A stretch of 64,000 bases of DNA from UBA2040 sp041751955. Lineage in GTDB: Bacteria; Bacteroidota; Bacteroidia; Flavobacteriales_D; Crocinitomicaceae. The notes beneath the pieces were generated by a model. The model ran no database searches and was not told the DNA's origin. It saw only the letters and a program-made list of their open reading frames with translations. Position numbers and translations under genes: made by a program. This document shows positions 45,772 through 53,879 of the stretch, piece after piece (within the stretch, counting starts at the first letter, position 1; each line of letters starts with the position of its first letter). The stretch spans positions 1-64,000 of the forward strand of contig JBGSIB010000059.1 of assembly GCA_041751955.1 (NCBI GenBank). Direction: 5' to 3'.

Positions 45772-46241
45772 TGAGAAAAGAACTAACCATCAGTTACGAA
45801 TTTTTTGGCAAGGTTTCAGAGTTATCTAACGAAGACCAAAAGGACATTGAAAAGGCTAGGGCAGTGGCCAAAAATGCACATGCGCCGTATAGCCGATTTT
45901 ATGTCGGAGCGACCTTGCTTTTGGAAAATGGCGAGCTCGTCCTGGGTTCAAATCAAGAGAATATCGCCTTTCCATCTGGATTGTGTGCAGAACGAGTAGC
46001 ATTGTTCTATGCTGGAGCAAATTTTCCCGGAGTAGCAATCAAAAAACTATTTGTCGTGGCCAATGGCGAATTGATAGCCAAAGAGGCTGTTCTTTCGCCT
46101 TGTGGGAGTTGTCGACAAGTCATGTTGGAATCGCAAAACCGACAAAAAGAGAAAATGGCCATTTATCTCATAGGACAAGATGACACCGTTCACATCTTCG
46201 ATTCTATTTATGATTTGATGCCACTAGCTTTTGGTAAATAA
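45771..46241 (+). CDS. cdd: Cytidine deaminase
   Basis: A 156-residue zinc enzyme that deaminates cytidine and deoxycytidine to uridine forms in pyrimidine salvage. Zn site: LCAERVALF (Cys, catalytic Glu) and SPCGSCRQVM (two Cys); NIAFPSGLCAERVA is typical. Its start overlaps the stop of the protease gene by one base, so it is translationally coupled to it. Confidence 0.95.
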   Translation: MRKELTISYEFFGKVSELSNEDQKDIEKARAVAKNAHAPYSRFYVGATLLLENGELVLGSNQENIAFPSGLCAERVALFYAGANFPGVAIKKLFVVANGELIAKEAVLSPCGSCRQVMLESQNRQKEKMAIYLIGQDDTVHIFDSIYDLMPLAFGK

Positions 46242-46242
46242 T

Positions 46243-46274
46243 TTTGCGAACGAAACAGAAATAAATTACTTTTG
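46243..46274 (+). promoter_or_regulatory. Promoter of clpS
   Basis: TTTG (46243-46246), 20 bp, TACTTTTG (46267-46274): a good Bacteroidota promoter just after the cdd stop. The clpS ATG follows 13 bp later. Confidence 0.65.
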
Positions 46275-46287
46275 TAAAAAACAAAAA

Positions 46288-46560
46288 ATGTCACTCACAG
46301 AAACCCTTGAAAAGGTAAATATACAGGAGCAATTAGTCGAAGAGAAAGATTTAATCGTCTACAACGATGATTTCAACACCTTCGATCATGTCATTGAATC
46401 ATTGATAAAAATTTGCGGTCACGACACCATCCAAGCGGAACAATGTACTTGGATTATCCATTACAATGGCAAATGTCACGTGAAAAGAGGTCCTTTCAAA
46501 GATTTGATGCCCATGTGCACAGGTCTGCTGGAAAGAGGAATTTCTGCCGAAATTGAATAA
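46288..46560 (+). CDS. clpS: ATP-dependent Clp protease adaptor ClpS
   Basis: A 90-residue adaptor that hands N-degron proteins to ClpAP/ClpCP. The ClpS core is intact: LIVYNDDFNTFDHVI near 21-35 and the helix CTWIIHYNGKCHVKRGPF. I start at ATG 46288 after its promoter; the longer frame from 46231 runs through the promoter and cdd stop region. Confidence 0.92.
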   Translation: MSLTETLEKVNIQEQLVEEKDLIVYNDDFNTFDHVIESLIKICGHDTIQAEQCTWIIHYNGKCHVKRGPFKDLMPMCTGLLERGISAEIE

Positions 46561-46575
46561 ATTTTAACATTTCGA

Positions 46576-46605
46576 TTGTCAAAGAAAAAAAATAGCTTAT
46601 CTTTG
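46576..46605 (+). promoter_or_regulatory. tRNA promoter
   Basis: TTG (46576-46578), 19 bp, TATCTTTG (46598-46605). Transcription from here would start at about 46611 and read through the pseudo-tRNA into tRNA-Arg. Confidence 0.75.
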
Positions 46606-46617
46606 CACTCGAAAAAT

Positions 46618-46656
46618 GGCTTCGTAGCTCAATCCGCCTCGGCGGAAGCACTACAT
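46618..46656 (+). pseudogene. Partial copy of tRNA-Arg 5' half with a palindrome in the D-arm
   Basis: GGCTTCGTAGCTCAA (46618-46632) and AGCACTACAT (46647-46656) match the 5' half of the tRNA-Arg that starts 60 bp later. Where that tRNA has its D-loop, this copy has the perfect palindrome TCCGCC-TC-GGCGGA (46633-46646). No anticodon loop or 3' half follows. It is therefore a broken tandem copy in the leader of the real tRNA. Confidence 0.75.
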
Positions 46657-46677
46657 AGCCTTTTGAAATAGAATTTT

Positions 46678-46751
46678 GGCTTCGTAGCTCAACTGAATAG
46701 AGCACTACATTACGGCTGTAGAGGTTTCAGGTTTGAATCCTGACGAGGTCA
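46678..46751 (+). tRNA. tRNA-Arg, anticodon ACG
   Basis: A 74-nt cloverleaf: acceptor GGCTTCG/CGAGGTC with two G-U pairs, D-stem GCTC/GAGC, anticodon stem CTACA/TGTAG with loop TTACGGC (anticodon ACG), T-arm TCAGG-TTTGAAT-CCTGA, discriminator A. CCA is not encoded. A34 would be read as inosine if TadA is present, decoding CGN codons. A promoter lies at 46576-46605, and a terminator follows. Confidence 0.9.
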
Positions 46752-46758
46752 CAAAAAG

Positions 46759-46792
46759 AAAGCTTCATCCGATTGGATGAGGCTTTTTGCTT
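46759..46792 (+). terminator. Rho-independent terminator after tRNA-Arg
   Basis: AAAGCTTCATCC pairs with GGATGAGGCTTT around GATT, then TTGCTTTT. It ends 17 bp before the GIY-YIG frame. Confidence 0.8.
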
Positions 46793-46808
46793 TTACAAAC
46801 ATATTTTC

Positions 46809-47000
46809 ATGTATTATTCATATGTATTGAGGTCGCTAACAAAAGATGTTTTATACAAAGGTTCAACTCAAAATGTTGTTGTAAGATTGGAACAACATAA
46901 CAAGGGATTAGTAAAATACACATCTAGATACATGCCATGGGAAATTGTTATTTATGAAGAATTTCTATTAGTTGTTGAGGGCAATTTGTCTCTGTTTTAA
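46809..47000 (+). pseudogene. Truncated GIY-YIG endonuclease-like gene (63 aa)
   Basis: The N-terminal half of a UPF0213/UvrC-like GIY-YIG domain: MYYSYVLRS, LYKGST (YIG normally; here YKG), VVRLEQHNKG with the conserved Arg, and YTSRYMPWEIVIYEEF. Then the frame departs from the family (VVEGNLSLF and stop), losing the helix with the catalytic Glu and the C-terminal third of the usual ~85-95 residues. The next frames do not restore it convincingly. Probably inactive remnant; could still be translated. Confidence 0.65.
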
Positions 47001-47056
47001 ATACGTGATTTATGTAACTTCTTTGCGGAATTTTGTAATGCTTTTCATGTCAAACA

Positions 47057-47088
47057 TTCTCACCTTTGATTAGTGAGAACGTTTTCAC
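47057..47088 (+). promoter_or_regulatory. Overlapping inverted repeats upstream of the type A ice-binding gene
   Basis: TTCTCAC (47057-47063), GTGAGAA (47073-47079) and TTTTCAC (47082-47088). The middle arm can pair with either neighbour, giving a 7-bp hairpin or the palindrome GTGAGAACGTTTTCAC (LacI-type, central CG). The ATG follows 16 bp later. Confidence 0.5.
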
Positions 47089-47104
47089 AAATTAATATAG
47101 TTTA

Positions 47105-48727
47105 ATGAATTACAACATACGATATACTTTTTTAACGGCAATTTTGGCGTTAATAACTTTGCAGAATTTCGCACAAACTCCAAATTTAGGTACGGCCTCA
47201 AATTTCGTTTTATTCTCAACAGACGGAGCTGTTAGCAACACAGGAATTACACATTTGACAGGAAATGTTGGCACAAATAATGGATCAAGTACTGGTTTTG
47301 GCAATGATAACGGTGTCATGCACAATGCTGATGGTGCAAGTGCACAATGCGCGGCAGATATGCTCATCGCTTATGGACAACTAAACGTAGCAGTTCCAAC
47401 GAACTTTCCTGCGCCATTGCTTGGAAATGGAATGACCATCTATCCGGGCGTTAACGCTATATCAGGAAATGCTACGTTAAATTTGAACTTGATTTTAAAT
47501 GCTCAAGGAGATCCAAACGCGGTTTTTATTTTTCAAATTCAAGGCACACTTTCCACAAATGCTGGATCGTCAATTGAATTAATCAATGGTGCGTTGGCCT
47601 GTAATGTATTTTGGAAAGTTGAAGGTTTAGTAAGTATGGCTTCTGGCTCTTCAATGAAAGGTACTATTTTAGCGAACAACGCTGCAATTGTTATGGCAAC
47701 GGGTGGCTCATTGGAAGGAAGGGCACTTACCACTGCTGGTGCGATTACAGTTGACGGAATTTTGGCTTACACGCCAATAGGTTGTGGAAGTCCTGTTCTT
47801 ACTGGTCCAATCGCTCCAAATCTAGGAGCGGCGGCTTGTTACGCAGTATTCTCTACCGACGGAGCTGTATCAAACGCAGGAATTACTACTATAACTGGAG
47901 ATGTTGGCACTAACAATGGAGCAGTAACTGGTTATGATCCCTTGTTAGTTAACGGTGCAATACACCTTATTCCAGATGGATCAACTGCACAATGTGCCAG
48001 CGACTTATTGTTAGCATATAATTACCTCAATACTTTACCTTATGATATTGAATTGCTTTATCCTGCAGAATTCGGAAACAATCTTGTTCTTACCCCTCAC
48101 ACGTATTTAATCAATGGGGCAGTAACATTTACAGACTCTGTTTACCTTGATGCCCAGGGTGATCCAGACGCTGTTTTTGTCATCCAGATCAATGGAGCAT
48201 TGACAACAAGCACCTATTCTAAAGTACTGTTAATTAACGGTGCTCAAACTGAAAACATTTACTGGAAGATAGAAGGCGCGACAACCATTAATAATTATTC
48301 AGTTTTCAATGGCACAATCGTATGCAATAACGGTGCTCTCGGGGCGATAAATACGGGCGTTGAGTTTAACGGACGAGCCCTTACTACGAACGGTGCGCTT
48401 TCAACAACAGCCATCGATATAGTCGCATCCCCTTTACCTATTAATTGCGGCACTGTTGGTATTTCCGAATTAAACACTTCGGGTGAGTCAGCTGTCATTT
48501 ATCCAAACACTTTCAGTAGTTCAATAACGGTTACATTGAACTCGGCTGGGGTTGATAATAGATATCAATTCATGTTGGTGAATACGATGGGCGTAAATGT
48601 ATTGAATTCTACACTTTCAAAATCCTCAACGAAAATTGAAACAGACCAGATCTCGTCAGGAATTTATTTCTATATGATTCTTAATAAGGAGACAATAATC
48701 CAAACAGGCAAATTAATCGCTGAGTAG
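47105..48727 (+). CDS. Secreted protein with two DUF3494 ice-binding domains and a T9SS type A sorting domain
   Basis: A 540-residue exported protein: signal peptide (residues 1-24, FAQ), two tandem DUF3494 ice-binding-like beta-helix domains (about 27-225 and 235-450; NLGTASNFVLFSTDGAV, ALTTAGAITVDG), and a ~75-residue C-terminal domain (VIYPNTFSSSITV, then ISSGIYFYMIL) fitting T9SS type A sorting. DUF3494 proteins bind ice crystals in psychrophiles. The mature protein would be released or attached at the surface after CTD cleavage. Its domains align pairwise with those of the 50771 gene. Confidence 0.9.
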   Translation: MNYNIRYTFLTAILALITLQNFAQTPNLGTASNFVLFSTDGAVSNTGITHLTGNVGTNNGSSTGFGNDNGVMHNADGASAQCAADMLIAYGQLNVAVPTNFPAPLLGNGMTIYPGVNAISGNATLNLNLILNAQGDPNAVFIFQIQGTLSTNAGSSIELINGALACNVFWKVEGLVSMASGSSMKGTILANNAAIVMATGGSLEGRALTTAGAITVDGILAYTPIGCGSPVLTGPIAPNLGAAACYAVFSTDGAVSNAGITTITGDVGTNNGAVTGYDPLLVNGAIHLIPDGSTAQCASDLLLAYNYLNTLPYDIELLYPAEFGNNLVLTPHTYLINGAVTFTDSVYLDAQGDPDAVFVIQINGALTTSTYSKVLLINGAQTENIYWKIEGATTINNYSVFNGTIVCNNGALGAINTGVEFNGRALTTNGALSTTAIDIVASPLPINCGTVGISELNTSGESAVIYPNTFSSSITVTLNSAGVDNRYQFMLVNTMGVNVLNSTLSKSSTKIETDQISSGIYFYMILNKETIIQTGKLIAE

Positions 48728-49111
48728 TTATCGCATCAATTTATTGTGAAAGCCGTTGACAAAATGTTAACGGCTTTTTTATGCGTAAAACTTATTTCAA
48801 AAAGCTTATATATTGAATATATTTGATTAATTTTTTTTCGGGTAACGAATTGATTAACACCCTTTTTTAATGGCTAAATTAGATTAGTTTGCCATAGCCT
48901 TTAATCCGATTATCGTCAATAATGAATCATCGTTTAATTGTCAGCATATTTACCGGATAGCCAATATTGTAATGACTTAGTTAACATGTGAATCGTGTAA
49001 TTTTCTATAATTAATCTGCAATACTTATCCGATTGAAAGTAGCCAACTTTGTAGTAACCGGTTTGGTTTCGGCTTACCGGCGAAAAAAATAATTTAAACA
49101 AATAATTAATC
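48728..49111. other. 384-bp intergenic region before ytxH-like gene
   Basis: It contains the terminator of the ice-binding gene at 48750-48781 and, near 49058-49080, a CCGGT...ACCGG short inverted repeat 31 bp before the YtxH ATG, which may be a 5'-UTR hairpin. No convincing ORF. CCAACTTTGT (near 49043-49052) recurs as GCAACTTTGT upstream of the 50771 gene (50725-50733). Confidence 0.5.
48750..48781 (+). terminator. Rho-independent terminator after the type A ice-binding gene
   Basis: AAGCCGTT pairs with AACGGCTT around GACAAAATGTT, then a T run. Confidence 0.8.
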
Positions 49112-49303
49112 ATGGAAAATTCAGGCAAAATAGTTGGTGCGTTAGTACTCGGAGCAGTACTCGGAGGAGTAATAGGAATTTTATTCGCTCCAGACAAAGG
49201 CAGTAAAACGAGAAAGAAAATGATGAGCGGAGCGAAAGATCTTGCAGAAGACCTTAAGCACAAAATACAAAAAGAAAAAGTTGAATTAGACCATAAAGCT
49301 TAA
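49112..49303 (+). CDS. YtxH domain protein (63 aa)
   Basis: A short protein with one Gly/Val-rich transmembrane segment (residues 6-28, including GGVIGILFAPDKGSKTR, the YtxH signature) and a lysine-rich helix. YtxH proteins are envelope-stress related in Bacillus. First of three small envelope genes before the second ice-binding gene. Confidence 0.8.
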   Translation: MENSGKIVGALVLGAVLGGVIGILFAPDKGSKTRKKMMSGAKDLAEDLKHKIQKEKVELDHKA

Positions 49304-49379
49304 AAAAAATCAAGCATACGTTTGCGCATACAAATTAAAAAATATTTAAAGTTTAGGTTTAGGTTGTAGTTGTAAAACG

Positions 49380-49431
49380 ACGGTCAAATGAAAAAATTTG
49401 CTTGCAAAAGTAAAATCGATTATTTGACCGT
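49380..49431 (+). promoter_or_regulatory. Perfect 10-bp inverted repeat between YtxH and holin-like genes
   Basis: ACGGTCAAAT (49380-49389) and ATTTGACCGT (49422-49431) with a 32-nt loop. The T tract after it is weak, so it may be a terminator, attenuator or protein-binding site. Confidence 0.55.
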
Positions 49432-49474
49432 TATTTTAGATATACCAGATTAACAAATTTAAAGGAAGTGCTTT

Positions 49475-49816
49475 ATGTCCGACAATCAAAAAATAGAAGA
49501 GTTGACCACGAGTTTAAAAGTTTATGTTCAAACGAATATTGAGCTATTTAAGCTAGAGGCAACTGAACGTGCATCTGATTTTGGATCAAGTTTACTTAGT
49601 CTACTTATAGTTGGTTTCTCCCTTTTTCTTTTTATTCTGTTCATGAGCATAAGCGCAGGGTTTTTTCTTGCCAATTGCTTTAACGATAACTGTGCTGGAT
49701 TTATATTGGTAACAGCTTTCTATTTTCTATTATCCTTAATTCTTCTAATCTGTCGCAAACGATTTATTAAAAAACCAATAGGTGATAGAATAATTCGACG
49801 AATTTTTAAAAAGTAA
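49475..49816 (+). CDS. Phage_holin_3_6/DUF1469-like membrane protein
   Basis: A 113-residue protein with two hydrophobic helices (residues ~37-66 and 72-92) and a basic C-terminus. It resembles the putative actinobacterial holin-X/DUF1469 family found next to YtxH genes in many bacteria, where no phage is involved. Role unknown, likely envelope. Confidence 0.75.
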   Translation: MSDNQKIEELTTSLKVYVQTNIELFKLEATERASDFGSSLLSLLIVGFSLFLFILFMSISAGFFLANCFNDNCAGFILVTAFYFLLSLILLICRKRFIKKPIGDRIIRRIFKK

Positions 49817-49846
49817 ATTTCCAACTGATTTTAATCTGTTATAACC

Positions 49847-50230
49847 ATGGAGAAAACTACAATTTCAAGACATGCCGAATTAATGCTTCATATCCAAGAA
49901 GTGAAAAAATCTATTAATATCCAAGAAGTTGAATTGAAAGAATCCTTTCAAGATTTAATACATGATTTAAGTCCATTGGAAGTAGCAAAATCTTCCATTC
50001 ATGGACTTGTCAATGATAAAGGTGTCCAATTCGATTTATTAAAAGGAGGAATGACCTTAGGAGTTGATTACCTAATTGAAAAAATATTCAACAAAAAAGG
50101 TAGTATCAAAGGGTTTTTAAGTTCCGTATTTTTAGAAAAGGTATCCTCTTCCTTTATTCAAACAAATGCAGACAGCATAATAGTTGGAATCGCGAATGTA
50201 TTTTCCGAAAAGAAGGAAACGTCTGAGTAA
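49847..50230 (+). CDS. Hypothetical protein (127 aa) of the envelope-stress module
   Basis: A 127-residue protein, amphipathic with no clear signal peptide; a hydrophobic/helical middle (SPLEVAKSSIHGLVNDKG and GMTLGVDYLIEKIF). No family recognised. It follows the holin-like gene by 30 bp, in the same direction, so it probably belongs to the same mRNA. Confidence 0.65.
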   Translation: MEKTTISRHAELMLHIQEVKKSINIQEVELKESFQDLIHDLSPLEVAKSSIHGLVNDKGVQFDLLKGGMTLGVDYLIEKIFNKKGSIKGFLSSVFLEKVSSSFIQTNADSIIVGIANVFSEKKETSE

Positions 50231-50770
50231 TTCGTGTTTTTTTTGAGTATCAATCAAGCCTAAACTTGAATCAGTCAACATCTTAAATCTCTGATGACTG
50301 AAAAAAAGAATCCATTATATCCAAAAGCAACATTGATCATTATCGGTCAGTATTTTTTTTTATTGAGATGCTATACCTTATTTGGTGACTCTTTGCATTC
50401 GTTGACAAATTTCAAATTCCATTTTTTTTGGAAAAAGTGTCAAAACGTCCAAAAAAAAGTAACGAAATATATTTCTTTTCAATTTTCTGAATAATCAGCT
50501 TCCTGATTCGTCTCAACCCGGTTCAATTTTCATCTTATCCGAAACAGTTTAATTCCTCTCGTTGAAAAATTAACTCCCATTTAATTTTTATAAGATTGAT
50601 GCTCAGGAACTACAACGCTTGTGTAAAGATTTCATCATCCATCACTTAAGGTCTGTTTATGAAAAAACGTGATTTCTGTAAATAAGGGATAAATGGATGT
50701 AACACTTCTCGGCCGCACTATACGCAACTTTGTCGAGTGAAGTTTTATTTCACGCTTAAAAATTACAATT
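50231..50770. other. 540-bp intergenic region before the second ice-binding gene
   Basis: No protein-like ORF: the 66-residue frame at 50294-50494 is composed of low-complexity, T-rich DNA. A TCAGTCA...TGACTGA inverted repeat (near 50271-50301) precedes an A run. The 3' end holds the upstream elements of the 50771 gene: CAACTTTGT (50726-50733) and the GTGAA...TTCAC repeat (50737-50753). Confidence 0.5.
50737..50753 (+). promoter_or_regulatory. GTGAA-N7-TTCAC inverted repeat upstream of the type B ice-binding gene
   Basis: GTGAA (50737-50741) and TTCAC (50749-50753), 17 bp before the ATG. The outer GTGA/TCAC arms and the position match the palindrome before the 47105 gene. Confidence 0.4.
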
Positions 50771-53700
50771 ATGAACGGCAAACTTTTATTTATTATTGCT
50801 GCATTTACGTCACTCGTTTTTTCCCAGAGCATAAGTTATGGTCAGGTTATTAATTTAGGGACAGCAGCCAACTTTGTTCTCTTCACAACCAATGGAGCTA
50901 TAACAAATACAGGAATCACGCATCTCACAGGTCATGTTGGATCTAACGTAGGTGGAAGCACAGGATTTGGAAATGTTGATGGTGTTATGCATGATCAAGA
51001 TCCCGCAAGTGCCGCAGCTACGGTCGATCTTAATTCGGCTTATCTTCAGCTAAACGCTGCTGTTGCAGCATTTTTCCCTGGAATATCACTTGGGGCAGGT
51101 CAAACCTTAAACGCAGGTGTTTATAACATACCCGCAGCTGCGACAATGAATGGCACTTTAAATCTTGACGCACAAGGTGACCCGAATGCAGTTTTTATCA
51201 TTCAAATTGACGGCACGTTTGGAATAGGAACCAATGCTCAAGTAGTTTTATTAAACGGTGCGCAAGCCTGCAAAGTCTATTGGAAAGTAGAAGGTCAAGT
51301 TAGTATAGCCTCTGGTGTAACTATGAAAGGAACAATCGTTGCAAATAATGCCGCTATTGCTATGAGTGCAGGTGATTCGCTGGAAGGACGTGCATTGTCT
51401 ATTAACGGTGCAATTGGTGTAAACGCAATTACTGCCTATATGCCATTGGGGTGTCTCGCACCAATCTTAACTGGTCCAGGCAATCCGATAATGGGAACTA
51501 CAGAATGCTTTGTTCTATTCTCTGGAATAGGACCTGTAACGAATGTTGGTGTTACAACTGTTACAGGAGATATTGGTTCAAATAACGGTTTAACAACAGG
51601 TTACAATCCTTTATTGGTAACAGGAAATATTCACCCCGTTCCTGATGGAGCAACGGCGCAATGTGGAGCAGATTTCACTAATATCTACAATAATCTAAAT
51701 GCCTTACCATACGATATTGAATTATTATACCCAGCACAGTTTGGTAATAATTTGGTGCTGACACCACACGTGTATTTAATGAATGGTGCTGTAACTTTTA
51801 CAGATTCACTTTATTTGAATGCACAGGGAAATGCAGATGCTGTTTTTGTCTTCCAGGTAAATGGAGCATTTGGAACGAGCACCTTTTCAAGAGTTATATT
51901 ACAAAACGGAGCTCAAGCAAAGAATGTGTATTGGGTTATCAATGGCGCCGTTTCTATTAGTGATTATTCCATTTTTAATGGAACAATAATTTCTCAGGGT
52001 GCAATTGACTTGCTTACGGGAGTTACCCTCTATGGAAGAGCGCTCACGGGCGTAGGAGCTATTAGTACTTTTGCAATCGATGCAATAATGCCAACAAGTT
52101 GTTCTCCGGTTACTATTACTCAACCTAGCGATACACTTGTTTGTGCTGGTCAATCTGCAAGCTTTACAATCATTGCTGGTGGACAAGGATTAACCTACCA
52201 ATGGAGAAAAGGAACTGTCGATCTTGTTAATGGTGGAAATATTTCTGGAGCAACTACCGCTACACTAATCATCAATCCTGCTAGCATCGCGGATACTTCA
52301 AACGTTTACAATGTTGTTATTTCGGGAACTTACGTTCCGAATGATACTTCTATCTATGTATCATTAACAATTGACACCGCACCAGTAATTACGGATGAAC
52401 CCATTAATGTAACCGTTTGTGCTGGTGATTCTGTAGGTTTTACTGTGGCATCAACGGGAACTGGATTGTCTTATCAATGGAGAAAAGGAACTGTAGATCT
52501 TGTTAACGGAGGTAGCATTTCTGGTGCAAATACTGATACGCTAATTATCAATCCAGCAAATATCGGAGATACTGCAAGCAATTACAACGTTGTAATAACA
52601 GGAACGTGTTTACCGAATGATACATCCATCTTTGTTTCCTTATTGATTGATACCGCTCCAGTAATTACGGATGAGCCCATTAATGTAACCGTTTGTGCTG
52701 GTGATTCCGTTGGTTTTACTGTGGCATCAACGGGAACTGGATTGACTTATCAATGGAGAAAAGGAACTGTTAATCTGGTTAACGGAGGCAGCATTTCTGG
52801 AGCAACGACTGATACCTTAATTATCAATCCAGCAAACATCGGAGATACTGCAAACAATTACAATGTTGTAATAACAGGAACGTGTTTACCGAATGATACT
52901 TCCATCTTTGTTTCTTTAACAATTGATGTGGCTCCAGTTATTACAACTGAACCAATTGACGCAACAGTTTGTGCTGGAGATTCAGTCGGTTTTACAGTAA
53001 TATCAACTGGAATTGGGATTAGTTACCAATGGAGAAAAGGAATCGTAAATCTAGTTGACAATCTTACTGTTTCAGGATCTACAACGGCTTCTTTATCCAT
53101 CAATCCTGCAACTATTGGAGACGCTTCAAACGAGTACAACGTTGTAATAACCGGAACATGTTCACCAAATGCCACTTCCATAGATGTAGTATTAATCGTC
53201 GACTCTTGTTTAACAGATGTGAGTGTTACGAAAACGGCTTCAAGTATGACGCCAGCAGTTGGCCAAACTATAATTTTCACTATCGTTGCTGCTAACCTGA
53301 GTACCTTAAATGCAACAGGAGTTACAGTGGTAGATATTCTACAAAGTGGATATTCTTACGTTTCATCTACAACTTCAGCTGGATCATTTAATTCATCGAC
53401 GGGAGTTTGGACCATAGGGAATTTAAATGCTGGTAATTCAGCAACGCTTACGATAACGGCGGATGTCTTTATCAGCGGTTCGTATGAAAATACAGCGACA
53501 ATTTCCTCAGCTGAACCCGAAACTGATTCAACAAATAATGTTTCAACTATCTTACCTGTGCCCACTGACTTCTTCATCCCTGAAGGTTTCTCTCCAAATG
53601 GAGATTTAGTAAACGATCTGTTCATAATACGTGGAATATTGAATTTCCCATCAAATGACTTTTCAGTCTATAACCGTTGGGGAGATTTAGTTTTCTCTGC

Positions 53701-53848
53701 AAGTCCTTATAAAAACACATGGGATGGTACATCAACTTCTGACTATAATGTTGGAGGAGATGTGTTACCAGTTGGAACATATTTCTACGTGCTTGACTTA
53801 AAAGATAGCTCGGATGTATTCAAAGGAACAATTTATCTGAATAATTAA
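50771..53848 (+). CDS. Large secreted ice-binding adhesin: two DUF3494 domains, four Ig-like repeats, DUF11, T9SS type B sorting domain
   Basis: A 1025-residue exported protein: signal peptide (~25), two DUF3494 domains (~29-225 and ~233-440), four 92-residue Ig-like repeats (~443-810, each with YQWRKG and a Cys near its start), a DUF11-type repeat domain (~812-925, SVTKTASSM) and a C-terminal gliding-motility/type B sorting domain (~930-1025: EGFSPNGDLVNDLF, YNRWGDLVF, PVGTYFYVLDL). Type B cargo is typically exported with a partner PorP/SprF protein, whose gene follows 31 bp later. The domain layout suggests a long surface stalk carrying ice-binding heads. Confidence 0.92.
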   Translation: MNGKLLFIIAAFTSLVFSQSISYGQVINLGTAANFVLFTTNGAITNTGITHLTGHVGSNVGGSTGFGNVDGVMHDQDPASAAATVDLNSAYLQLNAAVAAFFPGISLGAGQTLNAGVYNIPAAATMNGTLNLDAQGDPNAVFIIQIDGTFGIGTNAQVVLLNGAQACKVYWKVEGQVSIASGVTMKGTIVANNAAIAMSAGDSLEGRALSINGAIGVNAITAYMPLGCLAPILTGPGNPIMGTTECFVLFSGIGPVTNVGVTTVTGDIGSNNGLTTGYNPLLVTGNIHPVPDGATAQCGADFTNIYNNLNALPYDIELLYPAQFGNNLVLTPHVYLMNGAVTFTDSLYLNAQGNADAVFVFQVNGAFGTSTFSRVILQNGAQAKNVYWVINGAVSISDYSIFNGTIISQGAIDLLTGVTLYGRALTGVGAISTFAIDAIMPTSCSPVTITQPSDTLVCAGQSASFTIIAGGQGLTYQWRKGTVDLVNGGNISGATTATLIINPASIADTSNVYNVVISGTYVPNDTSIYVSLTIDTAPVITDEPINVTVCAGDSVGFTVASTGTGLSYQWRKGTVDLVNGGSISGANTDTLIINPANIGDTASNYNVVITGTCLPNDTSIFVSLLIDTAPVITDEPINVTVCAGDSVGFTVASTGTGLTYQWRKGTVNLVNGGSISGATTDTLIINPANIGDTANNYNVVITGTCLPNDTSIFVSLTIDVAPVITTEPIDATVCAGDSVGFTVISTGIGISYQWRKGIVNLVDNLTVSGSTTASLSINPATIGDASNEYNVVITGTCSPNATSIDVVLIVDSCLTDVSVTKTASSMTPAVGQTIIFTIVAANLSTLNATGVTVVDILQSGYSYVSSTTSAGSFNSSTGVWTIGNLNAGNSATLTITADVFISGSYENTATISSAEPETDSTNNVSTILPVPTDFFIPEGFSPNGDLVNDLFIIRGILNFPSNDFSVYNRWGDLVFSASPYKNTWDGTSTSDYNVGGDVLPVGTYFYVLDLKDSSDVFKGTIYLNN
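52097..53200 (+). repeat. Four tandem 276-bp repeats within the ice-binding adhesin gene
   Basis: Repeat units start at about 52097, 52373, 52649 and 52925, exactly 276 bp (92 codons) apart. The second and third are almost identical at DNA level (for example the run around AATTACGGATGA and CCATTAATGTAACCG), the first and fourth more diverged. The pattern points to recent internal duplication or gene conversion. Confidence 0.9.
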
Positions 53849-53879
53849 GAAAATAGAATCAATAATTAATAGAAAGAAA

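Noticed and set aside
49475..49816. Prophage holin
   Set aside because: Although it resembles a holin family, no lysin, structural or integrase gene is nearby; the family is common beside YtxH as an envelope module.
50294..50494. 66-aa plus-strand ORF before the second ice-binding gene
   Set aside because: Low-complexity, T- and K-rich, no start context, and no similarity to known small proteins.
52097..53200. CRISPR-like tandem repeats
   Set aside because: The repeats are 276 bp, continuous, in frame and encode Ig-like domains.
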